Part shown: one piece after another, positions 52,252 to 60,102 of the stretch
How positions within the stretch are numbered: position 1 is the first letter of the stretch
How the letters are laid out: each line of letters begins with the position of its first letter
Source of the DNA: CAKZYD01 sp039814715
Lineage (GTDB): Bacteria > Pseudomonadota > Alphaproteobacteria > Sphingomonadales > CAKZYD01
Direction: 5' to 3'
DNA: 64,000 nt
Assembly (NCBI GenBank): GCA_039814715.1
Contig: JBCCAR010000014.1
Span: forward strand, 22,546 to 86,545
Notes under the pieces: generated by a model
Seen by the model: the letters and a program-made list of their open reading frames with translations, nothing else
What the model was told of the DNA's origin: nothing
The model's database searches: none
Translations under genes and position numbers: made by a program

Positions 52252-52682
52252 TCGACTCCTTCTTGGGCCGCATCTGTTTCCAGATCAGATGCGCTTGTAA
52301 TTTGCTCTAAGACAGTATGATCCAAGTATACCGCATCTGGCGCTGTGAACGGCGGTTTCGGAGAAAAATTCTCGACTTGTCCACAGCCCTCTTTAGCTTG
52401 TTGCAGTGGGTGAACACCAAAGCCGAGCGATACGAATTCAACGACGATGTTCCATATCGCTTGCAAGAATTCCTGCTTTTGTTCCTCGGTCAAATCCGAG
52501 TTTTCAAGGAAGTGCGCATATCGCTCATAGTCCACCGTAATAACGGGCTTGTTTTGCGCTGACCTCAAATGAGGAGTTTTTTTTGTTGTGCCTTTCTGAG
52601 TGCTGTTTGTCTTTCGTGCTTTCAACTTTCTGTGTCCTTTTACGCTATGAAGTATCCATAATTTTTGTCCTTTCCTCTTCAA
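52248..52682 (-). CDS. Small protein coupled to the serine recombinase, unknown function
   Basis: 144 residues from a TTG start. A basic N-terminus (about 1-40) precedes a compact acidic segment, LTEEQKQEFLQAIWNIVVEFVSLGFGVHPL (about 64-93), and a Pro/Asp-rich tail. It overlaps the recombinase start (52248-52251), so the two are translationally coupled. Small proteins with a similar central segment accompany serine recombinases in other alphaproteobacteria, to my recollection. A directionality or accessory role is conceivable. I cannot assign a family. Confidence 0.6.
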   Translation of the reverse strand: MKRKGQKLWILHSVKGHRKLKARKTNSTQKGTTKKTPHLRSAQNKPVITVDYERYAHFLENSDLTEEQKQEFLQAIWNIVVEFVSLGFGVHPLQQAKEGCGQVENFSPKPPFTAPDAVYLDHTVLEQITSASDLETDAAQEGVE

Positions 52683-52741
52683 TACAGGGACAATCCAATA
52701 AAATAGAACATAAGTAGAACATTTATTGTTGTCCCTGTAAA
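52683..52741 (-). promoter_or_regulatory. Recombinase operon promoter with LexA-type box inside an 11-bp inverted repeat
   Basis: On the minus strand TTTACA (52741-52736) and TCTACT (52718-52713) are 17 bases apart. GTTC-TACTTAT-GTTC (52720-52706) overlaps the -10 and matches the alphaproteobacterial LexA box GTTC-N7-GTTC exactly. TACAGGGACAA (52683-52693) and TTGTCCCTGTA (52729-52739) form a perfect inverted repeat around it, a second potential operator. This suggests SOS control plus an element-borne repressor. Confidence 0.6.
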
Positions 52742-52758
52742 GAAGAACTGAGTTTTAA

Positions 52759-52776
52759 GCCCGATTTATCGGGCCT
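52759..52776 (-). terminator. Terminator of the coupling-protein operon
   Basis: GCCCGAT, a 2-base spacer and ATCGGGC, near 52760-52775, form a 7-bp stem at the stop of the last operon gene. On the minus strand it is followed by TTAAAACT, a modest U-rich tract. Confidence 0.5.
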
Positions 52777-53353
52777 ACCGTTCTCGTGGATGTTCGCGGC
52801 CATTCGATTTGCTCCGTGGCTTCGATTTCGCGACTACAGCATCCCTTTGCTCGGCAAGAGACATCTCTGGTGAGGCTGTCTTTGCGTCCGGCGTTTGCTG
52901 TTCTGCCGCTTGTGGTCGTGCGGTTTGCGGCTGATACGGATAGCCTATACTGTGCATCACACTAGCCGCATCAGACTTGCACAAAACTTTTCCGGCTTTG
53001 GTTTCAATCTCAGATTTGAAGCCATTAGGCATCGGGCGGCCTGTGCGTTCAGCAAAACCCGCACGATCCTTCTCAGAGATGTTCTTAGCTTGAATGATGT
53101 TGTCGCGTGGGATGAATGCATCGTTCTGCACTTGGATGAGCGCTATCCCGTTCGAGGCGATTTCATCTACGGTTTCCTGCGCATAGGTCTTCGTCCCATC
53201 TTTGCGATCAATGCGGGTGCTGAATTTATTAGCATCAACATGCTTGCCAAGGGCTGAAAGCGAGTCCCGCTCTTTCTCTGTGATGGGCCGTAAACGCTTG
53301 ACCATTGCGAGATGGATAAACTGCCCATCATTGATTTCAATATATTGGTTCAT
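52775..53353 (-). CDS. Unrecognised element protein, paralogue of the gene at 63484
   Basis: About 192 residues from ATG 53353, which has AAGGAAAC upstream; a GTG at 53425 in frame would overlap the previous gene. Residues 1-137 align without gaps to the protein at 63484-63948, with 58 identities by my hand count. Shared blocks include VKR, RDSL..LG.HVDA.KF.TR, DNII.A, GF.S..ETKAG.VL and DAA..MH. The extra C-terminal 55 residues are Gln-, Lys- and Ser-rich and probably disordered. No catalytic motif or membrane segment is visible. Last gene of the operon headed by the membrane protein at 58267. Confidence 0.65.
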   Translation of the reverse strand: MNQYIEINDGQFIHLAMVKRLRPITEKERDSLSALGKHVDANKFSTRIDRKDGTKTYAQETVDEIASNGIALIQVQNDAFIPRDNIIQAKNISEKDRAGFAERTGRPMPNGFKSEIETKAGKVLCKSDAASVMHSIGYPYQPQTARPQAAEQQTPDAKTASPEMSLAEQRDAVVAKSKPRSKSNGREHPRER

Positions 53354-53387
53354 AAGGTTTAGTTTCCTTTCTAGGAGTTGTGAGCCA

Positions 53388-53798
53388 TCACCGCGACGGC
53401 TCTTGAGATACCGGAGCGCGATCACGCTCGCAGGATTCTTGAGATTGAGATTGATTGGCGGCGTTCAGAACTGCGGCGCGCAGTTCCGCCATCCAGCGTT
53501 GATTGAAGTCTTGCTTATCGACACCGCGCCGGAGTTCTGAGGGTGGACGAAATGAAGGGGCGGATTGATCTTGTTCGACCATTGCTGATCCGCGACCGGA
53601 GGCTTCTTCCCGGCGCTCAGCCTCAGACTTCCCGCGATCCAGAATTTGCAAACGAACATACGGATCACGGTTTAAGTCGAACTGAAACCGCATATTCGGG
53701 CTGGTCTCATAGATAGGTGATTTCACCTCAGGCAACGTTTCAGCGTGCTTGTAGGAATAAGACACTCGAATTTTCGGGTTGGCTTTATACGCGCTCAT
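53388..53798 (-). CDS. Unrecognised hydrophilic protein in the coupling-protein operon
   Basis: 136 residues, no signal peptide or membrane segment. The N-terminal half (IRVSYSYKHAETLPEVKSP...MRFQFDLNRDPYVRLQILDRGKSEAERRE) is ordered-looking and basic/acidic; the C-terminal half is Gln/Ser-rich with a possible helix FNQRWMAELRAAVLNAANQ. It overlaps the upstream gene by ATGA. Presumably an accessory to the coupling ATPase, by position only. Confidence 0.55.
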   Translation of the reverse strand: MSAYKANPKIRVSYSYKHAETLPEVKSPIYETSPNMRFQFDLNRDPYVRLQILDRGKSEAERREEASGRGSAMVEQDQSAPSFRPPSELRRGVDKQDFNQRWMAELRAAVLNAANQSQSQESCERDRAPVSQEPSR

Positions 53799-54076
53799 TC
53801 AATCCTCCATTTTCTAGAGTCCATCCAAACCAGCACCGGACATTGTGATGCGCTGGCAAAGCTGACAAAGCCGCGTGAGCCGAGATAGGTGCAGCCCACA
53901 TGAGCGCGATAGCCGTTGTATCCGGCGCGATACTCATATTCCCAACGCAGGTGAGGCCCTACGGGTGAGACAAAGAACGCGACAATCACGATGAGTTTCC
54001 ATTGGGCGATGATATGGCCGAGCACATGGAATCCAGCGCCTAACATGCCGAATACATGTCCTTTGCGCGTATTCAT
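53795..54076 (-). CDS. Small membrane protein in the coupling-protein operon
   Basis: 93 residues. One or two hydrophobic stretches near 8-40 (GMLGAGFHVLGHIIAQWKLIVIVAFFVSPVG) precede a C-terminal half rich in Tyr, Gly and Arg with two cysteines (CTYLG and QCPVLVW). It overlaps the VirD4-like gene by 4 bases and the next gene by 4 bases. No family recognised. Confidence 0.55.
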   Translation of the reverse strand: MNTRKGHVFGMLGAGFHVLGHIIAQWKLIVIVAFFVSPVGPHLRWEYEYRAGYNGYRAHVGCTYLGSRGFVSFASASQCPVLVWMDSRKWRIE

Positions 54077-55851
54077 GAGCGCCTCCGTTTCTTGAGAAAT
54101 TTACGCGGAATGCGAAGTTTGATTGGCAGGCGGAACGGCTTGCCGTAAAATGGATTGATGCCGACTTGATCCCGCCACGGATGAATAGCGGCAATGGGCG
54201 GCAGATCGACTTGCATCACTTTTTTGTCGCGGATCGCGAGAAGCGTTTTCTTGCAACGGCGAATCTCGTCTTCCGTCATGAGGGGGCTTGCCTCTTCGCG
54301 GTAGCCGTAGCCATCAACACCGCGCCCCCGGCCTCCATTATAGTCTTTGGTCTTGATGGTTTGCTCAGCCAGCAACTCAGAAATCATCTTGAGAACGCGA
54401 GGTTCACGCTGTCCGGGCAAGAACTGCTTTATCTCTGTTTCCGACCACAGAATATTAAATGCTTCCTCACCATAGGCTTTCACAAAAGCGCTGATCGACT
54501 GGAATATGAGGAGCAAACGCAAGCCGTAACCGCGCCCAAATGTAAGGAGTTCCGGCAAATTCTGGATGGTGAAGTTCGTTGCTTCATCCATGATGAAGTA
54601 AACGGGCCGCTTCTTATTCTCCGCACGTTTGATCTCGATCATGGCGCAATATTGGAGCAGGCCGACCACAGGCTTTTGCGCCTCGCTTCGTGAATCATCA
54701 GCAATGATTGAAATGGTGTTGGTTTCTTCGCTGGTCTTGCAGTCCGAAAATCGGAGAGTGGATTTGGACAGGACTTTGTGGGTTCGTGTCGTCTTGTTGA
54801 ACGGACGTAACGCTTGACGCGTACCTGTCAGAAAGGAATTGAACGTGCGCGAGTCAGTCGCTTCGATGAGATCACAAAGTGCCGCCGCCGTTCCTCGATG
54901 GTACTCGATAAAATTCGCTACCTCCTGTGGATCGTGTTTTTGAATCCAAGGCAGGTTTTCAATCGGCATCATCTGTTTTTGGCCGTTTACCACTAAACGA
55001 CCACACACCCATTGCGCTTCTTTAAGGAGCGCATCGACATCGTTCATCATGTGACAGACCTCACCAAGATTGGCGCGTCTGTGGTGAAGGATGGCATTTT
55101 GAAGCTTGCCGTAGGCGATTAAGTCCCTCTCGCCCTCGGTAAAATGCTTATTGTCGCCACTTCCACCTGTTTTAACAGGATCGGGTACGAGTTGTGCGCT
55201 CATCCCTCGCAGGTCATCGACAATGTCACATAACCCGCCGGGGCATTCGAGATGATCAGCGATAAGATCAAGCGGGTTGTAACATGCGCTCGGCCCTAGC
55301 GCGTCTTCCCACAACCCGCCTAAATTAAGCGCGTGAAAAACCTCGCCCCGATCTTCAAGTTCTTGCTTGACGGAACACGAAATCTCGCCCTTGAAGTCCG
55401 TCAGAATCTTATCATCTCGAATAGAGAGACAGTTGGTCAGCACCGCACCCGACGTTTTCCCGGCCCCGGCTGGCGCAATGCACATGGCGTTAGACACGAA
55501 CTCTGAAAACACCGGTATGTTTTTGAACGCGCCCCAATAGGGGCCGCCGCCACTTTGAATAAGCTCGGTCTTAATCTCGCGCAGAGACTTTACCCAACCG
55601 GATGTGCCTTTATTGCCGCTTGGCGTTTTTGCTTGAAGGAAATCAAATCCGCTTCCAACAAGCCCAAAGATATCGCTAACCAGTGCCGCGCCGCACAGTG
55701 TCAACGCTCCAGCCGCGATTGCTGGAAGTGTTGCTATTCCATCACCCTGCATGATTGGTCCGGAGTGTTGCAGGACCATGTAGGATACTGTGCCCAGAAC
55801 AAGGGCAGGCCCAACACGCCCGCCTCTTCCATATGAGGGGTGATCAGGCAT
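54073..55851 (-). CDS. VirD4/TraG-like type IV coupling protein ATPase
   Basis: 592 residues. Two N-terminal TM segments (about 14-30 and 38-66) anchor a cytoplasmic P-loop ATPase: Walker A APAGAGKTS near 125-133, CYNPLDL near 190, Walker B VYFIMDEATNF near 400-410, and GRGYGLRLLLIFQS. The C-terminus is very basic. Coupling proteins deliver relaxase-DNA complexes or proteins to a type IV channel. Genes for the channel and a relaxase are not seen in the window. The start lies 1 base after the stop of the periplasmic protein gene. Confidence 0.9.
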   Translation of the reverse strand: MPDHPSYGRGGRVGPALVLGTVSYMVLQHSGPIMQGDGIATLPAIAAGALTLCGAALVSDIFGLVGSGFDFLQAKTPSGNKGTSGWVKSLREIKTELIQSGGGPYWGAFKNIPVFSEFVSNAMCIAPAGAGKTSGAVLTNCLSIRDDKILTDFKGEISCSVKQELEDRGEVFHALNLGGLWEDALGPSACYNPLDLIADHLECPGGLCDIVDDLRGMSAQLVPDPVKTGGSGDNKHFTEGERDLIAYGKLQNAILHHRRANLGEVCHMMNDVDALLKEAQWVCGRLVVNGQKQMMPIENLPWIQKHDPQEVANFIEYHRGTAAALCDLIEATDSRTFNSFLTGTRQALRPFNKTTRTHKVLSKSTLRFSDCKTSEETNTISIIADDSRSEAQKPVVGLLQYCAMIEIKRAENKKRPVYFIMDEATNFTIQNLPELLTFGRGYGLRLLLIFQSISAFVKAYGEEAFNILWSETEIKQFLPGQREPRVLKMISELLAEQTIKTKDYNGGRGRGVDGYGYREEASPLMTEDEIRRCKKTLLAIRDKKVMQVDLPPIAAIHPWRDQVGINPFYGKPFRLPIKLRIPRKFLKKRRRS

Positions 55852-55852
55852 C

Positions 55853-57205
55853 TTACTGTGCCGGAAAGCGGCAAGACTGCCGATAACTGATGATATAGTC
55901 TTTGGTTAAATTGGCATCTACTAAAACCTTCGAATCCGGCGCTGTCCAAACAAGAGGTTTGCCTTTATTCTTATTGCCAATGGTAATTTGAATTCGCGAA
56001 CCCTCACGACCAGTAGCGTAAATATAACACCACGAACTTAGGTATTCGGGAAACTCCGCTAGATTATAGTCCGTACCCGTTGATACGACCCTATTGTCTT
56101 TTACTGGATGAGTTACATCTTGAAACAAGACAAACTTACTAACACTGTCGAGTCTGTTACTTTGATCCAGAACTTTCTGAAATTCTCTGGCGCTCGCCTC
56201 AGCTTGCACCCTTGCGTTTTCAGATGATGAAAGCTTGTTTTTCAGATCATCTCGCTCTGATTTTAGCGTGGATAGATCGCTTCTTAGTTTTTCATTCTCC
56301 TGCGTTAGCGCCTCGGCCTGCGCCTTGTTTGTAAGACTGTCTTGAGCCAACTGATCTGCGATAGCGCTGCGTTCATCGACTTCTTGCTGTGCAATATCAG
56401 TTGAACGGGATGCCAACACCATAACTGGCGCGGTCCCTTCAGCGATTGGTTGCAGGGCAACCGGCGTATCAACACGGTTGCTAAATCGATTGGAGCAAAT
56501 TGAAACATCGCTGTTGAATGTCGCTAATACCCCGCCTCGTGCCTTCAAATAGTGTCCGACGTAGTTCTTTAATGCTGAAAACTCGTAGGGGCTTAATTTG
56601 GGTAAAACGGGACAAACATGAAAAATTACACCCTTGAGCGGTTTTGTGTCCGTTTCGATGCCAAAGGGAGAAAGCAGCAAAGACCCTTCGAGTAATGCGG
56701 GACTGGGTACAACAATCTGACCCTCTGCATTGAGCATCGAAACGGAAGGGTCAGCTTCATCTTTATGTAAGACTGAACCGACAAACAGAACATGCGCATC
56801 TCCCGATTGAAGGCTGCGCAGTTCCCCAATGGCTGAAACTGTGGCGATGAAATCAGATTTCAAATCAGTGTCGTCAACAGCATCTTTGCCAACCACTGCA
56901 CCCATGAAAGCCTGCAAAGCTTTCCTATGAGACTCTAGTGCTTTGTCTCGATAAGACCTGAGGCGGTAACGCTCGTTATTTGGCACTTTGAATGCAGCGA
57001 CACTCGCGCCGACGCTCGCGTTAAGCAGAGTGTAAGTATCGCCCGGCGCAAGGGCGTGAAACGCATCTACAGCAGAGCGAATAACGGGTTGAACGTTATC
57101 AATACGGTCTTCGGGTATTGCGACAAAGACATTTTCAGCATGTGCGTTTTGGGTTCCAACTATCGCGAGGAGTGCCAAAAAGCTTGCGGAAATACGATTT
57201 ATCAT
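55853..57205 (-). CDS. Exported protein with VWA-like and coiled-coil regions, unknown function
   Basis: 450 residues. A signal peptide ends in VGTQNAHA. Residues about 25-200 alternate strands and helices in a pattern that could be a von Willebrand A-like or Rossmann-like fold, without a clear MIDAS motif. Residues about 270-345 form a coiled coil (ALTQENEKLRSDLSTLKSERDDLKNKL). A C-terminal beta-rich domain has two cysteines (SSWCYIY and RQSCRF). It lies between the membrane protein and the VirD4-like gene, so a periplasmic partner of that ATPase is a reasonable guess. Confidence 0.6.
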   Translation of the reverse strand: MINRISASFLALLAIVGTQNAHAENVFVAIPEDRIDNVQPVIRSAVDAFHALAPGDTYTLLNASVGASVAAFKVPNNERYRLRSYRDKALESHRKALQAFMGAVVGKDAVDDTDLKSDFIATVSAIGELRSLQSGDAHVLFVGSVLHKDEADPSVSMLNAEGQIVVPSPALLEGSLLLSPFGIETDTKPLKGVIFHVCPVLPKLSPYEFSALKNYVGHYLKARGGVLATFNSDVSICSNRFSNRVDTPVALQPIAEGTAPVMVLASRSTDIAQQEVDERSAIADQLAQDSLTNKAQAEALTQENEKLRSDLSTLKSERDDLKNKLSSSENARVQAEASAREFQKVLDQSNRLDSVSKFVLFQDVTHPVKDNRVVSTGTDYNLAEFPEYLSSWCYIYATGREGSRIQITIGNKNKGKPLVWTAPDSKVLVDANLTKDYIISYRQSCRFPAQ

Positions 57206-57217
57206 GAGTAAGTCCTT

Positions 57218-58267
57218 TCAGGCGTGGAAACCATTGGTTTTGGCTGTGTCATTTCGTTGGGGATGGATGTTCGGCGCATAGAGCGCTTGTATTTTGGCAG
57301 CGTTTTGCGCCGCTTCGACTCTGGCTTCCAAGCGGTTCAGGGCCGATAGAGCGTTCTCGACACTTGTTTGTAATGCCGCCTCAAACGCTTCGTGGTCTGA
57401 AATAAGCTGAGTTAAATCAGTATAAAGAGCCTCTAGCTCTGCACCCTTTTGATCTTTGCAAGCTTCAAGATATTTAAACTCTGCATCTTCGATAATGCGC
57501 TTGACCGGGCGCGGGGTTAACCTATTCAGCGCAAAGCTATGAAGCGTAGGGGCCGCCACCAAATCCAGCAAAGCAGTAATCAAAAAGAGCAGCATCATAG
57601 GGGGCTGAATGTGTATACCGCTTACGTCTTCAACCGCATCAAAGATAATAATATCTGGTTGGCTGATAGGTTCGACTGCGCCTGTCGGAATTATTATTGG
57701 ATATGCCGCTAAGGACATCACCGCTGCCCAGACAAGAAACACACCTACCGTCAGTTTGATTGCCCAACGGTCATAGCTCAATCGATCTGCGTCTGATCTT
57801 AGAAGTGAACGGAATTGTATTGAGGCAAGAACACCTGCCAATGCGCTCACGCCAAACACCAGTCCAAAAACTGGTTTATCCGCAACGAGCGCAATCTTCT
57901 CGGCTTGGATGATCAGCATTGTGGCAATGCCGGGCACAACCACCAACGCAATCGACAAAACTCCAAATCCCACCAAACCAAAAACTGTTTCTAACGGGTT
58001 CTTGCTGGCTGCGGGGTCTGCTTCATCGCATATTTGATATGGATTAGTGTGTCTTAGCTTCCGATCAATCTTGCGTTGTTGATCTTTGGTTTCATTGATT
58101 TCGCTACGTTTGCTTTCAATCTCAGCTTCGGTGTTTGGCCGCTTGTTTCTCATCAAGAAATTCGCCGTAGCCTGCTTTTCAGCAGCTTCTTCCGAGCCGG
58201 GAGCACCAACGAACTGCTTGTAATCCTCTTCGTTCGCGTGAGTGTCGTATGCCTTTTGGTTTGACAT
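57218..58267 (-). CDS. Membrane protein with coiled-coil ends, unknown function
   Basis: 349 residues. A charged helical N-terminus (about 25-75) is followed by four hydrophobic segments (about 92-118, 128-150, 170-190, 224-248) and a C-terminal coiled coil (about 270-330, ending near HPQRNDTAKTNGF). First gene of a six-gene run with gaps of 12 bases or overlaps, leading to the VirD4-like ATPase and the paralogue gene. No family recognised. An inner-membrane scaffold role is inference. Confidence 0.6.
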   Translation of the reverse strand: MSNQKAYDTHANEEDYKQFVGAPGSEEAAEKQATANFLMRNKRPNTEAEIESKRSEINETKDQQRKIDRKLRHTNPYQICDEADPAASKNPLETVFGLVGFGVLSIALVVVPGIATMLIIQAEKIALVADKPVFGLVFGVSALAGVLASIQFRSLLRSDADRLSYDRWAIKLTVGVFLVWAAVMSLAAYPIIIPTGAVEPISQPDIIIFDAVEDVSGIHIQPPMMLLFLITALLDLVAAPTLHSFALNRLTPRPVKRIIEDAEFKYLEACKDQKGAELEALYTDLTQLISDHEAFEAALQTSVENALSALNRLEARVEAAQNAAKIQALYAPNIHPQRNDTAKTNGFHA

Positions 58268-58354
58268 CTGTTTTCTTTCTTAGTCCTGAATTTGAGCGCA
58301 ACTGTCCTGTTCGCGCCGAAGCGCGTTAAATTCATTTTTCGTTTCCGAGGTGTG

Positions 58355-58765
58355 TTAGACTTGAGGCTTATTCATTCGATCATCCATGTTTTGATCGAAC
58401 GGCTCGGTTTCACTACTCAGTATGTTTGCTTGTTGGTTGGGTATGTTGAAAAGAGTGATGGCAATAAGACCTGCAACAAGCCCCGCACATCGCAGAGCCG
58501 TGAGGGTTTCTCCAAACCACCACGAGGCCACAACGACCAAGAAAATGGTTGTTGAAAGGCTGCACACGAGGGCTGCAAAGCCCAAGCCCTGATTGGCAGC
58601 AATACTAATCCAAATGCCGTTCGCGGCCATCAATGCCGCCAGTCCACCCCAAAGCGACATAGATGCTCCGGTATCGGCAAAGTGTTTAAGTCCTAATGAA
58701 CCAGCGGAAGCGACCACGACATAGGCGGCTAGGAGTAAGACGTTCATGTATAGATTTCCGGCCAT
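58355..58765 (-). CDS. Small multidrug-resistance/EamA-like transporter
   Basis: 136 residues with four hydrophobic segments (about 5-23, 35-55, 62-82, 88-106), the size and layout of SMR proteins or a single EamA repeat. TTIFLVVVASWWFGETLTALRCAGLVAGLIAITLFNI is typical of the end of the repeat. A polar tail of about 28 residues follows. Likely cargo; the substrate is unknown. It is separated by 87 bases from the next gene. Confidence 0.7.
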   Translation of the reverse strand: MAGNLYMNVLLLAAYVVVASAGSLGLKHFADTGASMSLWGGLAALMAANGIWISIAANQGLGFAALVCSLSTTIFLVVVASWWFGETLTALRCAGLVAGLIAITLFNIPNQQANILSSETEPFDQNMDDRMNKPQV

Positions 58766-58861
58766 TAGACGTACTCCACCTGTCTTCCAACATGGTCACA
58801 TGTCGGACGTAATTACGCTATGGAGAGAACATAGCACAATGTATACATCTTGCAAGCGGTT

Positions 58862-59596
58862 TTAATCACAGTGGGACTCGTACTTGTCGAGAAAGTCTTC
58901 TAGGGCTTCTTCAAGGGCCGAGGTTTTGGTAAGCGATTTGTCAGACGCAACAAAATCGTTGAACCGCTCTTTCAGGTGGCTTGGAACCCGAACTGTCATA
59001 GGCGCGTAGGGTTCTTCGGCGGCCTCTTTCGCTGACCGTTTCTTCCTTTGCACTCGCGGCGTTCCGCGTGTCGTTAAATCGGGGCCTTTCAATAAAAACG
59101 CTAACTCTTTTTCTATATCATTTTTTCTATTTCGCGTTGCGTCGAAAAAGATCACGAAACGCTGAACAATAGTTTGATCTTCTTCTTCGTCATTATTATT
59201 AATGGAAGCAGATCTGACTAAATGTTCAGTATACCCCATTTTTTGGGCAATAATCCAGCCTTCCATCATTGCGGCTCTTAGTCTTTGATCATCAATTATT
59301 CTTAGTATGCCAAATTTCGTATTTCGCTGAATATATTTGAAATCTCTATCCAGACAGAACATGATCTCTCTGTCATTCATCCGAAAGGCATAGCGGCACA
59401 TAGGTATAAACGCATCAATGAGATGCGGATAAGGGCCGAGTTCTTGGGCTTTCGCTGAAAACACTTCTTCCGGCTTCACCTTCAATTGCTGACAAATCAA
59501 GTCGGCTATGGGCCGGAAAATCTTCTCAACGGAGATCAAGTGTTCCGTTGAAAGCTCACTCTCTTCTTCCGACAGGTGTATAAATTCCGCAGCCAT
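58862..59596 (-). CDS. Putative DNA-binding protein: DnaA domain IV-like helix region plus C-terminal ribbon-helix-helix
   Basis: 244 residues. Residues about 25-115 (IADLICQQLKVKPEEVFSAKAQE... REIMFCLDRD..YIQRNTK) resemble the DNA-binding domain IV of DnaA, with an RNTK stretch where DnaA has RDHTT. The C-terminal 45 residues (PMTVRVPSHLKERFNDFV to ALEEALEDFLDKYE) are a ribbon-helix-helix motif of the kind found in partition and copy-control proteins. A basic linker joins them. A replication, partition or operon-control role on the element is possible. The assignment is by eye. Confidence 0.55.
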   Translation of the reverse strand: MAAEFIHLSEEESELSTEHLISVEKIFRPIADLICQQLKVKPEEVFSAKAQELGPYPHLIDAFIPMCRYAFRMNDREIMFCLDRDFKYIQRNTKFGILRIIDDQRLRAAMMEGWIIAQKMGYTEHLVRSASINNNDEEEDQTIVQRFVIFFDATRNRKNDIEKELAFLLKGPDLTTRGTPRVQRKKRSAKEAAEEPYAPMTVRVPSHLKERFNDFVASDKSLTKTSALEEALEDFLDKYESHCD

Positions 59597-59621
59597 AAAT
59601 TTGGCCTTTCGCGCCTAAGTA

Positions 59622-59738
59622 TTACAATTCAACCTGCATATAGAGGTTTGCCACCTCGTCATAAGCTGGTGCATATTTGATTGAATTATCAAAATGCACT
59701 GGGTTTTCCAAAGCACCTAGCATAGTGGCTGTATCCAT
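59622..59738 (-). CDS. Candidate 38-residue small ORF upstream of the DnaA-C/RHH gene
   Basis: On the minus strand ATG 59738 begins a 38-residue frame with a short acidic sequence ending NLYMQVEL before TAA, 25 bases ahead of the next gene's ATG. No strong ribosome site is seen. It could be a leader ORF or an RNA region. Confidence 0.3.
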   Translation of the reverse strand: MDTATMLGALENPVHFDNSIKYAPAYDEVANLYMQVEL

Positions 59739-59810
59739 TCTAAAATTCTGTGTTTACAGTTATCATGTCTATCGCGTTCGTACCCTGATCTCAAAGTCTT
59801 CTCACATCGT

Positions 59811-59945
59811 TTAAGCGATGGCATATTTCTCAAGGTCAACGACCTCCAGATACAACTTTTTTGTCCCGTAGTCTTCATGTCCCATCAGTATCTGAATGGG
59901 GCTATGCTGCACGCTCCCAATGCTAAGCCGACCCCGAAATTAAAA
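59811..59945 (-). pseudogene. C-terminal remnant of a tyrosine recombinase (integrase)
   Basis: A minus-strand frame of about 45 codons ends in SPIQILMGHEDYGTKKLY, then LEVVDLEKYAIA and a stop. This matches the last box of tyrosine recombinases: L-M-G-H, then the T..LY segment with the nucleophilic Tyr. The frame is closed by an upstream TAA, and nothing resembling the rest of an integrase precedes it. It is therefore a fragment of an older integrase. It overlaps the last codons of the coupled 59-residue gene in another frame. Confidence 0.6.
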
Positions 59946-60102
59946 CCGAGAGAGATTGAGTTATTTTCCCAAGCGCCTCACGTTGTTTGAGAAGATCAAT
60001 CTCTGCCTTGCGGATTTGATTTTCGGTGATTTCCATTTCGGCCAGAAGATCAATCAAGCCATCTACCAGTGCTGCAAGCTTTTCGCGCTTAATATCCTTC
60101 AT
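59923..60102 (-). CDS. 59-residue helical protein coupled to the DNA invertase
   Basis: ATG 60102 overlaps the invertase TGA as ATGA, and GGAG lies about 7 bases upstream inside the invertase gene. The frame runs to TAG at 59923. The product (MKDIKREKLAALVDGLIDLL start, then a heptad-like AEMEITENQIRKAEIDLLKQ) is a charged amphipathic helix, probably a coiled coil. Gene coupling suggests a partner or regulator of the invertase. Its C-terminus runs into the integrase remnant, so it may have been altered there. Confidence 0.55.
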   Translation of the reverse strand: MKDIKREKLAALVDGLIDLLAEMEITENQIRKAEIDLLKQREALGKITQSLSVLISGSA

